Origin: G963662905 sp963676725
Lineage (GTDB): Bacteria; Bacteroidota; Bacteroidia; Bacteroidales; WRLA01
Reading direction: 5' to 3'
DNA: 64,000 bases
Assembly (NCBI GenBank): GCA_963676725.1
Contig: OY781463.1
Span: forward strand, 2,232,001 to 2,296,000
Part shown: in pieces, positions 62,228 through 64,000 of the stretch
Layout: every line of letters begins with the position of its first letter
Numbering within the stretch: the first letter of the stretch is position 1
Position numbers and translations under genes: made by a program
The notes under the pieces: model-generated
The model's input: the letters and a program-made list of their open reading frames with translations, nothing else
Database searches by the model: none
What the model was told of the DNA's origin: nothing

Positions 62228-64000
62228 TAGAATATACATTAAACGGTGTAAAAAGGAGCTATGAGGGAAATCCCGAAGAAAGCCTGCTGCATCATTTACG
62301 TATCGAAAATAGAATTACTTCTGCAAAAGACGGCTGCTCCGGAGAAGGTGTTTGCGGTGCCTGCACTGTTGAAATCAATGGAAAAGCACGCCTCGCCTGC
62401 AAGACAAAAATGGGCAAACTCGATGGTGCTGTCATCAATACCATTGAGGGATTACCGGAAAATTTTAAGAACACCATTGGCGCATATTTTGCAACAGCCG
62501 GAGCGGTGCAATGTGGCTTTTGCTCTCCGGGAATGATTATGCGTTCAAAAGCATTATACAATAAAAACACCAAGCCTACCCGTACTGAAATCAGAAATGC
62601 TATTTCCCCGAATATTTGTCGTTGTACAGGCTACGTTAAAATTATTGATGCCATCGAACAGGCCTTTGCGGCATTAAGAAATGAAAAAACAGTCGAAAAA
62701 ATAAGCGATGCACATATTGGCTCGCGCTATCCAAAATACCAGGCAGTAGAAACAGCTTTAGGCCAGCGCGATTTTGTAGATGATCTATTTTTTGATGATA
62801 TGCTTTATGGAGCCTTGAAATTCAGCGAGTTTCCAAGAGCAAAAATCTTGAATATCAATACAGATGCAGCCAAAAAGCATCCCGGTGTAAAGGCCGTATT
62901 TACTTCTAAAGATATCCCTGGAGAAAGATATAATGGACTAATTTTCAAAGATTGGCCATTAATGATTGCGGTTGGCGAAACAACAAATTATATTGGGGAT
63001 GTTTTGGCCTCTGTTGTTGCTGAAAGCGAAGCAATTGCACGGGAAGCAGTTGCTTTAATCCATATTGAATACGAAGTGCTTGAAGCGGTTACCAATATGC
63101 ATCATGCTGCCAAAGGCGATAGCATTCGCGTACACCCAAAACGGTCGAATGTTCTGGAAACATGTAGTATTGCTTTTGGCGATATCAAAAGTGCTTTTAA
63201 AAATGCTGCCTATACTTCCGGAGGAACCTTCAATACACAACGCATCGAACACGCCTTTTTAGAGACAGAAACAGCAATTGCCATTCCGGAAGAAAACGGA
63301 ATACGCTTATACTCACAGGGTCAGGGAGTTTATGTTGATAGAAAACAGGTTGCCGCTATTCTGAATCTGGAAGAAAAAGATGTGCGTATTATTCAGGTGC
63401 AAAACGGTGGCGGTTTTGGTGGCAAAGAAGACCTGACCGTTCAGGGACATGTTTCGCTGTTCAGCTATCTGCTTCAAAAGCCGGTTAAACTGCATTTATC
63501 TCGTGAAGAATCTTTACGAATGCATCCCAAACGTCATCCAGTTCATATGGAAATGGAGCTTGCCTGTGATAAAAACGGAATGTTTACAGCTTTAAAGCTC
63601 TATGCCATTGGCGATACCGGAGCTTATGCTTCTGTGGGCAATAAAGTAATGGAACGCGTTGTTGGTCATGCAACAGGTGGTTATACAGTTCCTTCTGTTA
63701 ATATTACAGCCATAACAACCTACACAAATAATGTTCCTTGTGGTGCCATGCGAGGATTTGGCGTTCCTCAGGTCATCTTTGCCATCGAAAGTTGCATCGA
63801 CGATATTTGCAAAAAAGCAGGTTTCGACAGATGGAAAATCAGATACGATAATGCATTGGTCGATGGAGCAAAAACCTCTACAGGTCAAAGACTTGAGGGC
63901 GTAGGCCTTAGAAAAACCTTGCTTGCCGTAAAAGATGCTTTTCAATCTGCAAAATACGCAGGCATTGCCACAGGCATCAAAAACACCGGTGTGGGAAATG
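62224..64000 (+). CDS. Selenium-dependent xanthine dehydrogenase-type molybdenum hydroxylase (3' end outside the window)
   Basis: 592 codons visible from the ATG at 62224; runs off the end of the window. Order: plant-type [2Fe-2S] ferredoxin domain (C38, C44, C47, C59), [2Fe-2S]-binding helical domain (C97, C100, C132, C134 in CGFC and CRC), then directly, without a FAD domain, the aldehyde-oxidase/xanthine-dehydrogenase alpha/beta hammerhead (~175-300) and molybdopterin domain (NGGGFGGKED, PCGAMRGFGVPQ). Fusion of iron-sulfur and Mo-cofactor parts without FAD is the layout of XdhD and the selenium-dependent xanthine dehydrogenase group. Oxidises a purine or N-heterocycle. Confidence 0.88.
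   Translation, partial: MIEYTLNGVKRSYEGNPEESLLHHLRIENRITSAKDGCSGEGVCGACTVEINGKARLACKTKMGKLDGAVINTIEGLPENFKNTIGAYFATAGAVQCGFCSPGMIMRSKALYNKNTKPTRTEIRNAISPNICRCTGYVKIIDAIEQAFAALRNEKTVEKISDAHIGSRYPKYQAVETALGQRDFVDDLFFDDMLYGALKFSEFPRAKILNINTDAAKKHPGVKAVFTSKDIPGERYNGLIFKDWPLMIAVGETTNYIGDVLASVVAESEAIAREAVALIHIEYEVLEAVTNMHHAAKGDSIRVHPKRSNVLETCSIAFGDIKSAFKNAAYTSGGTFNTQRIEHAFLETETAIAIPEENGIRLYSQGQGVYVDRKQVAAILNLEEKDVRIIQVQNGGGFGGKEDLTVQGHVSLFSYLLQKPVKLHLSREESLRMHPKRHPVHMEMELACDKNGMFTALKLYAIGDTGAYASVGNKVMERVVGHATGGYTVPSVNITAITTYTNNVPCGAMRGFGVPQVIFAIESCIDDICKKAGFDRWKIRYDNALVDGAKTSTGQRLEGVGLRKTLLAVKDAFQSAKYAGIATGIKNTGVGN

Noticed and set aside
1..64000. tRNA, rRNA and known riboswitch classes
   Set aside because: Looked for T-loop (GGTTCRAATCC) and conserved rRNA or riboswitch cores by eye and saw none; a covariance search could still find a divergent one.

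Overview
The window reads as a chromosome segment of a Bacteroidota bacterium, most likely class Bacteroidia; I cannot fix the genus. The signs are Bacteroidota-type gene families (DUF1599, DUF4199, a BT_3928-like DoxX protein, DUF4919-like, a SPOR/TPR protein, Mpl), the near absence of strong Shine-Dalgarno sequences, and several upstream regions carrying the Bacteroidota -7 element TAnnTTTG. No rRNA or tRNA gene, CRISPR array, phage, or complete insertion sequence was seen.

Layout. 1-4.6 kb: the end of an unrecognised gene, then a leftward operon of a sulfide:quinone-oxidoreductase-like flavoprotein, a 57-residue small protein, an NTF2-like lipoprotein and a PflX-like radical SAM protein, preceded by a lone receiver protein. 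5-11.9 kb: ComB-like phosphatase, beta carbonic anhydrase, two different phosphate transporters (Pit and Na/Pi type) that both carry PhoU-like tails, and a lipoprotein. 12-15.6 kb: TsaC, a GT9 glycosyltransferase, DapD and a TPR-SPOR protein. 15.8-25.3 kb: RuvX, peptide deformylase and a TPR lipoprotein face CdaA-FolP; then DUF1599, BT_3928-like, TpiA, a sodium/solute symporter and an antiquitin-type aldehyde dehydrogenase. 25.4-34.3 kb: a membrane acyltransferase, Mpl, a penicillin-binding-type serine hydrolase, a large hybrid sensor kinase and an M19 dipeptidase.

34.3-41.2 kb is accessory DNA and the most striking part. Six leftward, AT-rich genes (truncated DUF1016 nuclease, DUF4919-like, two membrane proteins, an alpha/beta hydrolase, a TonB-C protein) are separated by four near-identical 385-447 bp repeats, one 123-bp hairpin-forming spacer and one decayed repeat copy. 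Every gene sits between two short cassette-specific sequences that are reverse complements of each other and end in GTT...AAC, as in integron gene cassettes. Every long repeat, including the decayed copy, carries a Bacteroidota promoter (-33 TTTG or ATTG, 19 bp, -7 TAnnTTTG) pointing into the next gene, plus a conserved short leader ORF. No integrase is visible.

41.2-58.6 kb: TrkH, a DUF3089 lipoprotein, a TlpA thioredoxin, a DJ-1-like protein, a 603-residue protein resembling nitronate monooxygenases, GH31 glycosidase, acyl-CoA synthetase, a stand-alone EF-G, RlmN, an ABC-F ATPase and DUF4199. 58.6-64 kb: an Lrp/AsnC regulator divergent from two PLP-dependent lyase/synthase-type enzymes and the start of a fused iron-sulfur/molybdopterin hydroxylase of the selenium-dependent xanthine dehydrogenase type, which looks like the beginning of a purine or related nitrogen-compound catabolic locus. 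Four copies or partial copies of a palindromic dispersed element (starting AGGTGTTCAA, containing AGATTTCTC) lie in intergenic gaps at about 4.9, 6.8, 44.3 and 48.0 kb.
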